Numbered from the stretch's first letter, positions 15,063 through 22,902 are shown. The stretch is DNA of 25,733 nucleotides from Candidatus Vogelbacteria bacterium CG10_big_fil_rev_8_21_14_0_10_51_16 (GCA_002774795.1 PCYI01000017.1:1-25733), one strand, 5' to 3'. Made by a program: numbers and translations. The notes: generated by a model not told the origin, from the sequence alone.

Positions 15063-15236
15063 AAGACACACATGTCTTTCGGTAGTATCCAGAGGCCTAC
15101 GGGCCGGTGAGTAGTACCCCTCGCAAGGCAACGGAGGGTCCCCGGGCTTAAGTAGCCCAACATAGGCTAGCGTCGCCATTAAGACGCGCACACAGAGCGG
15201 ACTCCCCTGCAGCACAGCAGGACGGGCCGCTCTTTT
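15063..15236 (+). ncRNA. Structured stretch ending in an intrinsic terminator
   Basis: Consecutive hairpins are visible: AAGACA/TGTCTT (15063-15078), a GGCC/GGCC hairpin near 15093-15103, an imperfect ACCCCTC/GAGGGT, GGGCT/AGCCC (15144-15158), and AGAGCGG/CCGCTCT with inner CCTGC/GCAGG (15194-15233) running into four T residues. No ORF is seen. It could be the 3' UTR of the small-gene operon or a separate RNA. No known family is recognised. Confidence 0.4.
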
Positions 15237-15245
15237 CATTTTCAT

Positions 15246-15290
15246 TCTCACTCAACCCCCAGCCACTTAGTGGCTGGGGGTTGAGTGAGA
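15246..15290. repeat. REP-like perfect palindrome, transposase 3' side
   Basis: Arms of 22 bp (15246-15267 and 15269-15290) are exact complements. The core CAGCCACTTAGTGGCTG differs by compensating bases from CAGTCACTAAGTGACTG in the copies at 15768-15790 and 16000-16042. It lies 4 bp past the transposase stop. Confidence 0.8.
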
Positions 15291-15294
15291 TAGG

Positions 15295-15984
15295 TTAATC
15301 AAACTCGAACATGATGTGTCTCAACTCCTTTTGCTCCTTCTTTGCTTCAAGCATCTCTTGGAGAGATTTTGCGGCAAATCGCTTGTACTCATTCACACTC
15401 CTAAATTGCTTGAGAATTACGCTTGGGTCACACGGGCCCTCTGCCCTCTCTGTGTATTCACCCCAGCTCGAACGGACTAACTCCTTCGAGACCCTTACGG
15501 GTAGTTGATGTACCTTATCGTTAAGATTAGTATAGACACTCAAATAAAGGAGATAGTCGTTGTCGGTCACAAATGTCGCCTTGAAGGTGTCCTGGTAAAG
15601 TCTTCCCTTCCGTTGGTAGCGGGTATTGTAGTAGTGCGAGTATCCCATCCCAAGCTTGTGCATAAAGGCAGAGATGCCGCCTTCGACCCGCTGACTGAGT
15701 ACAAGATGGAAGTGGTTTGGATTCAAGCACCTACATATGATGTCGACCAAACGTTCAGTCTCCGCCACCCCAGTCACTAAGTGACTGGGGATATAAGTGT
15801 GGGGTTTGTGACGACTCGGCCGCATAGCCTCTCGTAGACTGCCGATCGACTCTACTTTGTTGAACTCGACCAGATCCATGACCCAGCGATTTGCGTCGTG
15901 CCTATCGAGCACAAGGTCGCGTCCCTCGATGGCGTGGTTGTAGATGTGATAATATTCCCCATTTTCAAACTTGAGGTTTCTCAT
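15295..15984 (-). CDS. IS200-like / REP-associated tyrosine transposase (Y1 HUH)
   Basis: The 229-residue protein is a Y1-type HUH single-strand transposase. The start reads RNLKFENGEYYHIYNHAIEGRD, the typical opening of this family. The HUH motif is His91-Phe92-His93 in NPNHFHLVL. The presumed nucleophile is Tyr115 in KLGMGYSHYYNTRYQRKG, followed by the GRLYQDTFKA segment. It nicks and joins single-stranded DNA at hairpins. REP-like palindromes flank it, and a 23-bp copy inside the gene encodes roughly IPSHLVTGV near residues 65-73, a stretch not typical of the family. No accessory TnpB is present. A TATAAT lies 6 nt before the ATG, and its -35 falls in the upstream palindrome. It looks intact. 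Confidence 0.93.
   Translation of the reverse strand: MRNLKFENGEYYHIYNHAIEGRDLVLDRHDANRWVMDLVEFNKVESIGSLREAMRPSRHKPHTYIPSHLVTGVAETERLVDIICRCLNPNHFHLVLSQRVEGGISAFMHKLGMGYSHYYNTRYQRKGRLYQDTFKATFVTDNDYLLYLSVYTNLNDKVHQLPVRVSKELVRSSWGEYTERAEGPCDPSVILKQFRSVNEYKRFAAKSLQEMLEAKKEQKELRHIMFEFD
15768..15790. repeat. REP-like palindrome inside the transposase gene
   Basis: CCCCAGTCACT (15768-15778) and AGTGACTGGGG (15780-15790) are perfect 11-bp arms around one base. The reading frame continues through it. The core is identical to that of the palindrome at 16000-16042. Confidence 0.8.
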
Positions 15985-15990
15985 TCTGTA

Positions 15991-16019
15991 ATTATAACAA
16001 AACCAACATCCACAGTCAC
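15991..16019 (-). promoter_or_regulatory. Leaderless promoter of the transposase
   Basis: On minus, GTGACT (16014-16019) is 17 nt from a perfect TATAAT (15991-15996), which is 6 nt from the ATG at 15984. The -35 hexamer is part of the 16000-16042 palindrome, so binding of the transposase there could repress its own gene. Confidence 0.6.
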
Positions 16020-16042
16020 TAAGTGACTGGGGATGTTGGTTT
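16000..16042. repeat. REP-like palindrome, transposase 5' side
   Basis: Arms of 21 nt (16000-16020 and 16022-16042) pair with one A-G mismatch. It includes the last bases of the J-domain gene stop codon, so it may also act as that gene's terminator. Confidence 0.75.
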
Positions 16043-16856
16043 ACTTGAAGGCGGTCACCATCTCCTTAATCTTCGCGAGTTCGCGCTCTTTGGCAACCAC
16101 AGATTTACGAGTGTTTTTTTCGTGTACGGCGAAAAAATCTTGCTTTTTCTTTTTGGCAGTGGCGATACCTTCTTTCCAGGCGTACCACTCCGAACGATGA
16201 AAGGCCTGTAGTTTCTGCTTCATCCGACGGATACAGGCCTCAATATCCATGAGGTTCTGTTCAAGATTCTCCATTGAAACATCATCAACTTCTTCATTTT
16301 GCGCTTCGCCTGACTCTACCGCAAGAGCTTGCAATCCTTTGAGGTCAGAGCGATTGTAGGCCTCATTAACTCTTTTCATCATATGCTCCCGGCGGCTTTT
16401 CTCTTCTTCTGAAGCCACCAGGTCTGGGTGAAAGCGAAAGGCTAGTTGGCGCCAAACTCTCTTAAGCTCTTCGCGTTCTGCCGGCTTTATTTTCTTTGCG
16501 CTCGCATTTATCTCTTCTTGCAATCTGCCCTGATCTTCCGCCTTTGCCTCTTCGCGTTCTCGCTGGGCGCGCGCTCGCTCGGCCGTAATGCGCTTGGCAT
16601 CAGCTATGGGTATGTTTTTTAATAAAAGGTCGTGGAGGCGTCTTTGTTCAAATATTTCCTCATCAATCTCTTCGATTCGTAAGTATAGTCTGCCGATTCT
16701 TCTATCGTATTCAAGTTTTATTAAATGAAGCTCCTCGCGCGTTTCTTCGATTTCCGCGATAACAAGCTGTAGTGCTTTGCGCCTACGGGCGACAGCCACG
16801 CGTAGGCGTTTCTTGGCCAACGGCTCATCTACAAATTGCGTCTTTGGGGCTGGCAT
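16041..16856 (-). CDS. J-domain (DnaJ-like) protein with coiled coils
   Basis: This 271-residue protein has a J-domain-like segment at about residues 120-175, with the signature HPD at 143-145 (LAFRFHPDLVASEEEK) and a following helix RVNEAYNRSDLKGLQAL. J-domains stimulate the ATPase of Hsp70 (DnaK). The zinc-finger and Gly/Phe regions of true DnaJ are absent. The N-terminal 110 residues are highly charged and helical, probably a coiled coil (ETREELHLIKLEYDRRIG, then ERARAQREREEAKAE), and another helical, Lys-rich part closes the protein. Start is placed at 16856 (MPAPKTQF); the frame runs on to 17189 through repeats. An extended -10 (TGCTATAAT) lies 13 nt upstream. Client unknown. Confidence 0.85.
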   Translation of the reverse strand: MPAPKTQFVDEPLAKKRLRVAVARRRKALQLVIAEIEETREELHLIKLEYDRRIGRLYLRIEEIDEEIFEQRRLHDLLLKNIPIADAKRITAERARAQREREEAKAEDQGRLQEEINASAKKIKPAEREELKRVWRQLAFRFHPDLVASEEEKSRREHMMKRVNEAYNRSDLKGLQALAVESGEAQNEEVDDVSMENLEQNLMDIEACIRRMKQKLQAFHRSEWYAWKEGIATAKKKKQDFFAVHEKNTRKSVVAKERELAKIKEMVTAFK

Positions 16857-16869
16857 ACAAAAGTAATCT

Positions 16870-16878
16870 ATTATAGCA
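16870..16878 (-). promoter_or_regulatory. Extended -10 promoter of the J-domain gene
   Basis: On minus, TG-C-TATAAT ends 13 nt before the ATG at 16856, giving a leader of only a few bases and no room for an SD. No clear -35. Confidence 0.55.
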
Positions 16879-16938
16879 CAGAAATCTAAACTAGAAAAGC
16901 CACGCCGAAACCTAAAAATGGAGTTACATCTTCCCCAC

Positions 16939-17065
16939 CCCAGACCGTCCGAAAACAATCCCGCCATGGCGGGATGCGGTGGTAAAAAGTCTTTACTATT
17001 AGCCACATGAGTTATTGTAAAAATTAAGAAGCCTTGCTTCTGGACCCGTTTTTGGACGGTCTGGG
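16939..17065. repeat. About 127-bp inverted-repeat element
   Basis: CCCAGACCGTCC (16939-16950) and GGACGGTCTGGG (17054-17065) are perfect 12-bp ends, and pairing continues inward for several bases (AAAA/TTTT). Inside lies an 18-bp palindrome, ATCCCGCC joined to GGCGGGAT, near 16959-16976. There is no coding capacity. It is MITE-like in form. Confidence 0.6.
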
Positions 17066-17144
17066 TGATATGCTGGTTGGTAGGTCTGCTGTACATATGT
17101 TTAGTGACGAGCTTCGACAGTGAGTTTTTTTGCAATACTAAATG

Positions 17145-17153
17145 TGCTAGACT
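17145..17153 (+). promoter_or_regulatory. Extended -10 of the GatB/YqeY gene
   Basis: TG-C-TAGACT is identical to the element before the helicase gene. A -35 is not clear, only a T-run. Confidence 0.4.
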
Positions 17154-17180
17154 GAGACAGTTATTCATTTTACTCACAAC

Positions 17181-17633
17181 ATGATTCAAGACGACATTCG
17201 TAATGAGATAAAACAGGCAATGCTTGCAAAGGAAGAGACTCGACTTTCTGTATTACGAGGCCTTCTCGCTGCTTTTGTAAACGAGCTTGTGGCCACTAAG
17301 CGTAAGCCGGACGAACTTCTTTCAGATGAGGAGGCGCTCGGAGTCATCCGCCGGCAGGTTAAACAAAGGAAGGACTCCATCGAGCAGTACACCAAAGGCA
17401 AACGCCCCGACCTGGCCGAGGCAGAACAGGCGGAGCTCGAGCTTCTCGAAGCCTACTTGCCCAAGATAATGAGCCGCGATGAGATTAGGCCGATTGCCGA
17501 AGCTAAGCTCGCCGAAATGGGAGCACTTGATAAATCGAAATCAGGAATACTGGTCGGAGCCATTATGAAAGAACTCAAGGGCAAGGCCGACGGTGGTGAT
17601 GTAAAAGCGGTGGCGGAGGAGCTCCTTGCGTAA
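17181..17633 (+). CDS. yqeY: GatB/YqeY domain protein
   Basis: The 150-residue protein matches the stand-alone YqeY family, related to the tail domain of GatB, a subunit of the tRNA amidotransferase. It starts MIQDDIRNEIKQAMLAKEETRLSVLRGLLAAFVNE and has the conserved block VIRRQVKQRKDSIEQYTKGKRPDLAEAEQAELELLEAYLP, then SKSGILVGAIMKELKGKADGGDVKAVAEELL. It probably binds tRNA or assists aminoacylation, but the role of free YqeY is not well defined. Length is normal, no SD before the ATG. It is followed by a small strong-SD gene in the same direction. Confidence 0.93.
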   Translation: MIQDDIRNEIKQAMLAKEETRLSVLRGLLAAFVNELVATKRKPDELLSDEEALGVIRRQVKQRKDSIEQYTKGKRPDLAEAEQAELELLEAYLPKIMSRDEIRPIAEAKLAEMGALDKSKSGILVGAIMKELKGKADGGDVKAVAEELLA

Positions 17634-17714
17634 TATGCGTATGTGTGATATGAATATCATGGAATTGCCTGGCTAAATAAGCCCCTCAATCCAAACACTC
17701 ACCTTGCGGAAAAT

Positions 17715-17736
17715 GTCCCATGTGGGGACAAGGAGG
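17715..17736 (+). promoter_or_regulatory. Hairpin abutting the SD of the small gene at 17743
   Basis: GTCCC (17715-17719) pairs with GGGAC (17725-17729), and the SD AAGGAGG occupies 17730-17736 directly after it. It could influence ribosome access. Confidence 0.45.
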
Positions 17737-17742
17737 TATGGT

Positions 17743-18015
17743 GTGGGCAAGACAGTCAACCTGGACTCGGTTTCGGACGAAGAGCTTCAGGCAGAAATCG
17801 AGAGACGGGAGCTGGCAAAGATAATGCCACAACCGGTCGCAGAACTGAACTGGGCGCCTGTTCTCCGGGCATGCGAAGAATACCTGGGGGAACTGGCGAA
17901 GGGAGGTGGGAAGCTCGATGACCATGAGACTTACGTATTCGAGAGCATCATGATGGCCGTCTACGGGAAGGACATCTTCGAGCGTTACATTAATCCCATT
18001 CTCTTGAAGCGTTAG
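17743..18015 (+). CDS. Unrecognised small protein E with strong SD
   Basis: This 90-residue protein is not recognised. It is helical and acidic in the N-terminal part (DSVSDEELQAEIERREL) and has a hydrophobic C-terminal stretch (YVFESIMMAVYGKDIFERYI). The frame opens at 17704, but GGAGG (17732-17736) is exactly 6 nt from an in-frame GTG at 17743, the same layout as genes A, B and D, so that start is preferred. G/C at third positions is high, unlike the neighbouring genes. A strong terminator follows. It may be a lone member of the same class as the 12907-14997 genes. Confidence 0.68.
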   Translation: MGKTVNLDSVSDEELQAEIERRELAKIMPQPVAELNWAPVLRACEEYLGELAKGGGKLDDHETYVFESIMMAVYGKDIFERYINPILLKR

Positions 18016-18038
18016 GCTCGACGTGCGGCTCGAGCATT

Positions 18039-18075
18039 CAGGTCACGACCCCGGTCGTGACCTGTTCTTTTTTAT
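18039..18075 (+). terminator. Intrinsic terminator of the small gene at 17743
   Basis: CAGGTCACGACC (18039-18050) and GGTCGTGACCTG (18053-18064) are perfect arms, followed by TTCTTTTTT. It lies 24 nt past the stop. Confidence 0.85.
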
Positions 18076-18132
18076 CTCTTGCATTCTTCTCGATTAATGT
18101 GGGGTGCCGTGCTCTTGGTTCTGGAATCTAAC

Positions 18133-20766
18133 TTATTTTCCCTTGGTAAAATAACTCTTCAATTCCCTCACCGCTCTCTTTTTCCAAGCAGTATTGGCTT
18201 TGCCATTTTCGATGGCTTGAGCAACCGCTCGCTCGCCGCCTTTCCACATGTGTTTTTTAAGAAACTGCTCGGCTTCCTGTAGCTCTCCCGGCCCTGTCAT
18301 GCCGGAGAGAAGGGCGTTTATTAGGCGCGCAAAATAGGTGAGGCCTGACTGAAAACGAGCGCTCTGCTTTTCCCAGTTTGTCTCGAGATAGTTCCAAAGT
18401 GTCTGTCGCGCCTTATCGTTACCACGCGCCATAGCTACAAGCACATGAACACTGTCTTGTAACCGCACCTTTGGGCCGACCGCGAAGCTGATAGACCTTG
18501 CAATGAGCTTTGGCTGACGGAAAAGGACCATAGCTTGAGCCAAGCGACTCTTCTCCTCTTGAAGCTCCGTCTCGTCATAAAGCGCGAGCATCTGCTTCCA
18601 CTCTTTCTCTCCTCCATGAAGTGCAACAGTGGCATATACAGCCGAGCGTAAGTCCGGCTCAATCTGTTTTTTGTGCTTTGCGTGAGCTTCAAAACGCGCT
18701 CTGGCCTCTCTTACTATCTCCGGTACCCCAAAAATGCCGGCACCGCCAATAATAAGTCCGCGCTGTTTTGCTTCAAGGTGACCTTCTCCGCGCTTCGACT
18801 TCCAGCCGAGACTGTGTGCCACCGGGGAGTAGAGCCCTCGCGCGTATTCCTTAAAGGCCGGCTCAAGAGAGGTTCCCGAGAGGAGGCCGGAAAGAGCGCC
18901 CAGTGTTCCGGAAATCGCCACCCATATGGTATAGTAACGCTCATCTGCAAACCAGTTGAGGGCCTGGACGAGATCATTGTTGCTGGCAACTCCACTCCGC
19001 GCCGATGCCATTAAGTCTCCTAGAAACCCGATGCGGTCTCTTGCCTTGAGCTCTTTTGTGAACTTCGCTTCCTTAACACCCAAAAAAAGCGCTTCGTCGT
19101 AGTGAGTTCGACAGAGAGTGCTGTGTTTAAAATTAAGTTTAACCCACGAACTCTTGTCCCAATCTATCGGCAAGAGTTCGCGCTTTTTACCAAGAAGGAG
19201 ACGTTTTAACTTCGTTTCCTTTCCGATAGAGATGGTCGTAGGTATTTTCCACAAAGTACCGTCTTTGCTTACTTTCCGCTCTACTTCACTGGCAAAAAAA
19301 CGCTCCTGCTCTACGAGTAAGCCCTTTGGATGCTTCTTTATCTTGACTAACGGATAGCCGGGCTTTCCTGTCCACTCCTTCATTATGGCGCGCACATCTT
19401 CCCCTGAAACAGTGGAGAGAGCGTCCCAAAGGTCTTCGGTTTCGGTATTTCCATAGGCGTGGCGCAACATATATAGACGCAAGCCGGCCCGAAACTTCTT
19501 TTCTCCCAAATAGTCGGCAATCATGCGGATAACAGAAGCGCCCTTTAGATAGCTGATGGTGTCGAAAATCTCTCGAATCTCGCGAGGGTGCTTGACGGGA
19601 ATCTCAATCGCGTGTGTGGAGGTAAGGCCATCAAGCTCAAGGGCCATGGCATACTCGTTGGAAATAAACTGGGTCCAAACGCGCCACTCCGGGAAAAGAT
19701 GGTCCATGGCGTTATAAGACATCCAAGTCGCAAAACCCTCATTTAGCCACAGGTGAGTCCACCACTCCATGGTGACAAGATTTCCAAACCACATGTGCGC
19801 GAGCTCGTGGGCAATAACCTCCACCACACGCTGTTTAATGGCTGAAGAGGAGTTCTTTGAGTCAACCAAAAGGGCTGGCTCTCTGAATGTAATCGCCCCC
19901 CAGTTTTCCATTGCCGCCGACGAGAAGTCCGGAATGGCAATCAGATCAAGAGTGTCGAGGGGATACGGAACTCCAAAATATGTCTCATAGAAATCAAGTA
20001 TGCGCAGAGTTACATCAAGAGCATAAGCGCCTTGGTGCTTCTTTCCCGGAGTAGTATTCACACGCACCCGCACTCCGCGCTTAGAACGACCCTCCAGGTG
20101 CTCAAACTCCCCTACCACAAAAGCGGCTAGATAGGAGGACATCTTGGGGGTAGGAGCAAACTGAATGTGACGCTTGCCATTTTCTAGCTCGGTCATTGCC
20201 GTCTCGTGAGTATTAGATATGACGGTATGCTGTTTTTCCACAGTAAAAGAGAGCTCATAGGTGGCCTTGTGTGATGGCTCGTCAATGCAGGGAAAAGCTC
20301 GACGAGCGTCCGTGGCTTCAAACTGGGTAGTGGCCAAGTGTCGAGTCTCGCCCTTCACGGTATAAGTACTCCGATAAAAGCCAACCAAGTGCTCGTTGAT
20401 TTTGCCAGCATAATCAAGCGCGAGAGTGTGGGCGCCAGATACTGGCTGCTCAAAATGAAGAACGACAGACTCTCGCTCTATGTCATAACCGATAGTGTGT
20501 GGCTTCAGGTTTTCAGAGCTTTCTAACTCCGCACCATGTACGACAAGCTCGTTTGCATGAAAATGAATCTCACGGGTGGGCTTCGCGATAAGGAGGTCAA
20601 TATGAGCGGTACCGACAAAAGTACCGCCAGGAATGTCCGGCTCTATGTGGATGCGATAGCGCTCTGGACGCACGTGAGGAGAGAGGCGATGGGAAGTGGA
20701 GGCGGGAGAAACCTTCTTTTTTGACATGCGCGAGTTTGTCTTTGTTTGCTTATTGGGGCTGGACAT
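18133..20766 (-). CDS. pepN: M1-family zinc aminopeptidase
   Basis: The 877-residue enzyme removes N-terminal amino acids from peptides. The zinc site is HELAH (320-324) with the third ligand Glu343 in LNEGFATW, the exact HExxH-x18-E spacing of the family. The exopeptidase signature GAMEN appears as AAMEN (284-288). The N-terminal beta domain (from about residue 25) and a long helical C-terminal domain (from about 530), as in ERAP/APN enzymes, are present. There is no signal peptide, so it is probably cytoplasmic. The first ATG, at 20766, gives a Lys/Ser-rich leader; MSKKKV at 20727 is another possible start. The gene converges with the small gene at 17743. The symbol is by family only. Confidence 0.93.
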   Translation of the reverse strand: MSSPNKQTKTNSRMSKKKVSPASTSHRLSPHVRPERYRIHIEPDIPGGTFVGTAHIDLLIAKPTREIHFHANELVVHGAELESSENLKPHTIGYDIERESVVLHFEQPVSGAHTLALDYAGKINEHLVGFYRSTYTVKGETRHLATTQFEATDARRAFPCIDEPSHKATYELSFTVEKQHTVISNTHETAMTELENGKRHIQFAPTPKMSSYLAAFVVGEFEHLEGRSKRGVRVRVNTTPGKKHQGAYALDVTLRILDFYETYFGVPYPLDTLDLIAIPDFSSAAMENWGAITFREPALLVDSKNSSSAIKQRVVEVIAHELAHMWFGNLVTMEWWTHLWLNEGFATWMSYNAMDHLFPEWRVWTQFISNEYAMALELDGLTSTHAIEIPVKHPREIREIFDTISYLKGASVIRMIADYLGEKKFRAGLRLYMLRHAYGNTETEDLWDALSTVSGEDVRAIMKEWTGKPGYPLVKIKKHPKGLLVEQERFFASEVERKVSKDGTLWKIPTTISIGKETKLKRLLLGKKRELLPIDWDKSSWVKLNFKHSTLCRTHYDEALFLGVKEAKFTKELKARDRIGFLGDLMASARSGVASNNDLVQALNWFADERYYTIWVAISGTLGALSGLLSGTSLEPAFKEYARGLYSPVAHSLGWKSKRGEGHLEAKQRGLIIGGAGIFGVPEIVREARARFEAHAKHKKQIEPDLRSAVYATVALHGGEKEWKQMLALYDETELQEEKSRLAQAMVLFRQPKLIARSISFAVGPKVRLQDSVHVLVAMARGNDKARQTLWNYLETNWEKQSARFQSGLTYFARLINALLSGMTGPGELQEAEQFLKKHMWKGGERAVAQAIENGKANTAWKKRAVRELKSYFTKGK

Positions 20767-20848
20767 GGATTAATTTGATTTTGGTGATATATAAAAAGCC
20801 TAACGGCTATTGCCATAGATTAGCACACGACACCGGCACCGCAAGGCC

Positions 20849-20958
20849 GTAAAACACAAAGCTTACATACGCAAGGCTCCAAAATCACGAACGCAGAAAC
20901 ATAGGCTGAAAAGTATTTGTACTCTGTGGAGTTTTGTACTTTGTGCTTTGTGTTTTAC
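20849..20958. repeat. Inverted repeat between argS and pepN
   Basis: GTAAAACACAAAGC (20849-20862) and GCTTTGTGTTTTAC (20945-20958) are perfect arms. Internal CTCCAAAA and GGAGTTTTGT segments also pair in part. It resembles the repeat at 7314-7423, which shares GGAGTTTTGT and CTTTGTGTTTT-like strings. It lies just past the argS stop. Confidence 0.7.
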
Positions 20959-20964
20959 GAGTAT

Positions 20965-22701
20965 CTACATCTTCTCCACCATCGGTATCCCTAAAATGGT
21001 CAGTCCGTTTTTCATCACTTGCGCCACAGCGGCGGTGAGCGCAAGGCGGTATGCGGTTTCCGGAACACCTTCTCGAATGATTGGGTGGTCGCCGTAGTAA
21101 CTGTTGAACAGGCGAGCAATCTCAATAAGATAGGTTGTAATGCCGCTTGGCGTGATTGCCATCCACGCATCAGCCACTACTTCCGGGAAGCGAGCCAGAT
21201 GTCGCTCGAGAGCGCCTGGGAGTTCTTGATTCTCCATAGAAGACACGAGTCCGAGATCCTCTCCCTTTCGTATCACTGACTTGGCCCGCGCGTAGGTGTA
21301 CTGCAGATATGGACCCGAGTCGCCCTCGAAAGAGGTGGCCGCTTCGTGGTCGAAGATAATGTTCTTTTCAAAATGCTGGCGCAGGATGGCGTACTTTACG
21401 GCGGCCACCGCCACCTTATCGGCCACCACGCGTGCCTCCTCCGGCGGAAAGTCGTACCTACTTACAGCGAGCTTCTGCGCCACCAACCCTTCAAGCTCAA
21501 GGAGAAGCCCGTCCCCCGAAGGCGCTCCACCTTTGCGTGATGACATCTTCTTGCCATCGGGGCCGAGCATAAGACCGTGGGTGAGGTGGGTGGTCTTCTC
21601 GGCAATATCGGGCCGAATATCATGCATGGCGGCAAGCACCACCTTCATATACTCCTGCTGTTCAGCACCTGTGAATATGTAAGAAAAATCCAGGGTCGGC
21701 TCGAGTGCAAACTTGCGGAGCTGGTTTCCAATGTCCTTCGCCTCGTAGGTGGGCAGGCCGGCCGAGGTGATAAAGACGCGCTTGTGAAGACCGTGCTTCT
21801 CGCCATCATAGATGATGGCCCCCTCTGACTCTGCAAAAACTCCTTTGGCCAGATAGTCGCGCACTGTTTCCATGCCCGGCCCAGCCACTTCCGACTCAAA
21901 AATATAGTGGTCGAACTTCGTGCCGAGCTTTTGATAAAGCTCCTCAAAGTAGTCAAGCGACCAGCGACGCCCAAGTTGGTAGAGCTCGTTTATTTCTGCA
22001 TCAATCTTCTCGTACACCGCCTTGTTTATGTTCTCTATCTCTGTGGCCTTTTCGGGCGACTCCGCATGCGCAGTCGCGCCCCGTACGTAGGCATCAGCGA
22101 GCCAAGCGACCTTCTCCACGCCGAGCGCGGCCTCAGGGGGCTGGGTGTCTCGCATCTCTCGCATACCGTAAAGCGCGCGACCGATATGCAGGCCGACATC
22201 CCCTTGGTAGTTCGTCCGAACAACCGTGGCCCCCTGCCACTCGGCCAGACGCGCGCACGCCTCCCCTACCGTATTTGCCATCAGATGGCCGATGTGGAAC
22301 ACCTTGAAAGGATTCGGGTCGGTATACTCAAACATCATGCGCTTTTCTATAAGCGACTTACCTTTACCAAACTCATCCCCTTCTTTAATCACCCGCACGA
22401 GCGATTGCGCGAGAGCCTCCGGCCGTAAGAAGAAGTTGATAAACCCGGGCCCAGCCACCTCCACACAAGCGATGATGTCCGACTCCGGCAGAGCGGCCAC
22501 AATAGCCTCCGCCACTTTTCTGGGTGGCTTTCCGAGGCTCTTACTCAAGACGAGGGCGATGTTGGTGGTATAGTCACCATGCTCCGCAGTGTCAGGATAG
22601 CCTACGGCAAAATTAAGTTGTTTAAATCCTTCCTCACTATCCACTAATCCCGCCCTCAAGAGCGCCGCTTCAATGCTGGTGGTGACATTTTTACGAAACA
22701 T
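20965..22701 (-). CDS. argS: Arginyl-tRNA synthetase
   Basis: The 578-residue class I enzyme charges tRNA-Arg. It has an N-terminal Add-1 domain, the HIGH motif as His136-Ile-Gly-His139 (KVFHIGHLMANTVGEA), the SxGxPTYEAKDIG-type segment, and a KMSSRKG motif in place of KMSKR. The latter is the usual form for one branch of ArgRS. The C-terminal part has the DALR anticodon-binding domain, with LQYTYARAKSV and LIEIARLFNSYY. The start at 22701 (MFRKNV) is preferred; the frame continues to 22752. An extended -10 (22712-22720) would give a leader of a few bases. Normal length, no oddity. Confidence 0.97.
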   Translation of the reverse strand: MFRKNVTTSIEAALLRAGLVDSEEGFKQLNFAVGYPDTAEHGDYTTNIALVLSKSLGKPPRKVAEAIVAALPESDIIACVEVAGPGFINFFLRPEALAQSLVRVIKEGDEFGKGKSLIEKRMMFEYTDPNPFKVFHIGHLMANTVGEACARLAEWQGATVVRTNYQGDVGLHIGRALYGMREMRDTQPPEAALGVEKVAWLADAYVRGATAHAESPEKATEIENINKAVYEKIDAEINELYQLGRRWSLDYFEELYQKLGTKFDHYIFESEVAGPGMETVRDYLAKGVFAESEGAIIYDGEKHGLHKRVFITSAGLPTYEAKDIGNQLRKFALEPTLDFSYIFTGAEQQEYMKVVLAAMHDIRPDIAEKTTHLTHGLMLGPDGKKMSSRKGGAPSGDGLLLELEGLVAQKLAVSRYDFPPEEARVVADKVAVAAVKYAILRQHFEKNIIFDHEAATSFEGDSGPYLQYTYARAKSVIRKGEDLGLVSSMENQELPGALERHLARFPEVVADAWMAITPSGITTYLIEIARLFNSYYGDHPIIREGVPETAYRLALTAAVAQVMKNGLTILGIPMVEKM

Positions 22702-22711
22702 AGTAGTTGGT

Positions 22712-22720
22712 AATATAGCA
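22712..22720 (-). promoter_or_regulatory. Extended -10 promoter of argS
   Basis: On minus, TG-C-TATATT ends 10 nt before the ATG at 22701. No SD is possible in such a short leader. Confidence 0.5.
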
Positions 22721-22858
22721 TATTTGGACACCTTATTGTTTTCCACCACCAATAGCCTACTGCTTAGGATAGCTTATGCTTATAGTGAGCCAGTGCCTAG
22801 CATCCGCTTACTTTGAATTACGAAATTGCTCCTCACCCTGGCCAGGGGAGGGAATAAA

Positions 22859-22880
22859 TGCGAGTTTCGTAATTCACAAT
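22859..22880. repeat. 22-bp direct repeat, copy 2
   Basis: Identical to bases 1-22. Its core TTTCGTAATTC (22865-22875) is inverted at 22815-22825, so the repeat is one side of a small inverted pair here. Confidence 0.8.
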
Positions 22881-22902
22881 CCGCTTAGCCATTAGACCCG
22901 GT

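Larger units (their letters stand above)
16857..17180. other. 324-bp divergent gap with inverted-repeat element
   Basis: It lies between the J-domain gene (minus) and the GatB/YqeY gene (plus). Near the left end is the extended -10 of the J-domain gene. The middle is the 16939-17065 inverted repeat. Near the right end is TGC-TAGACT (17145-17153), a possible extended -10 for the plus gene with a leader of about 20 nt. No further gene is seen. Confidence 0.5.

Noticed and set aside
16857..17189. Upstream extension of the J-domain protein
   Set aside because: It runs through the promoter and an inverted repeat and has unlikely composition.
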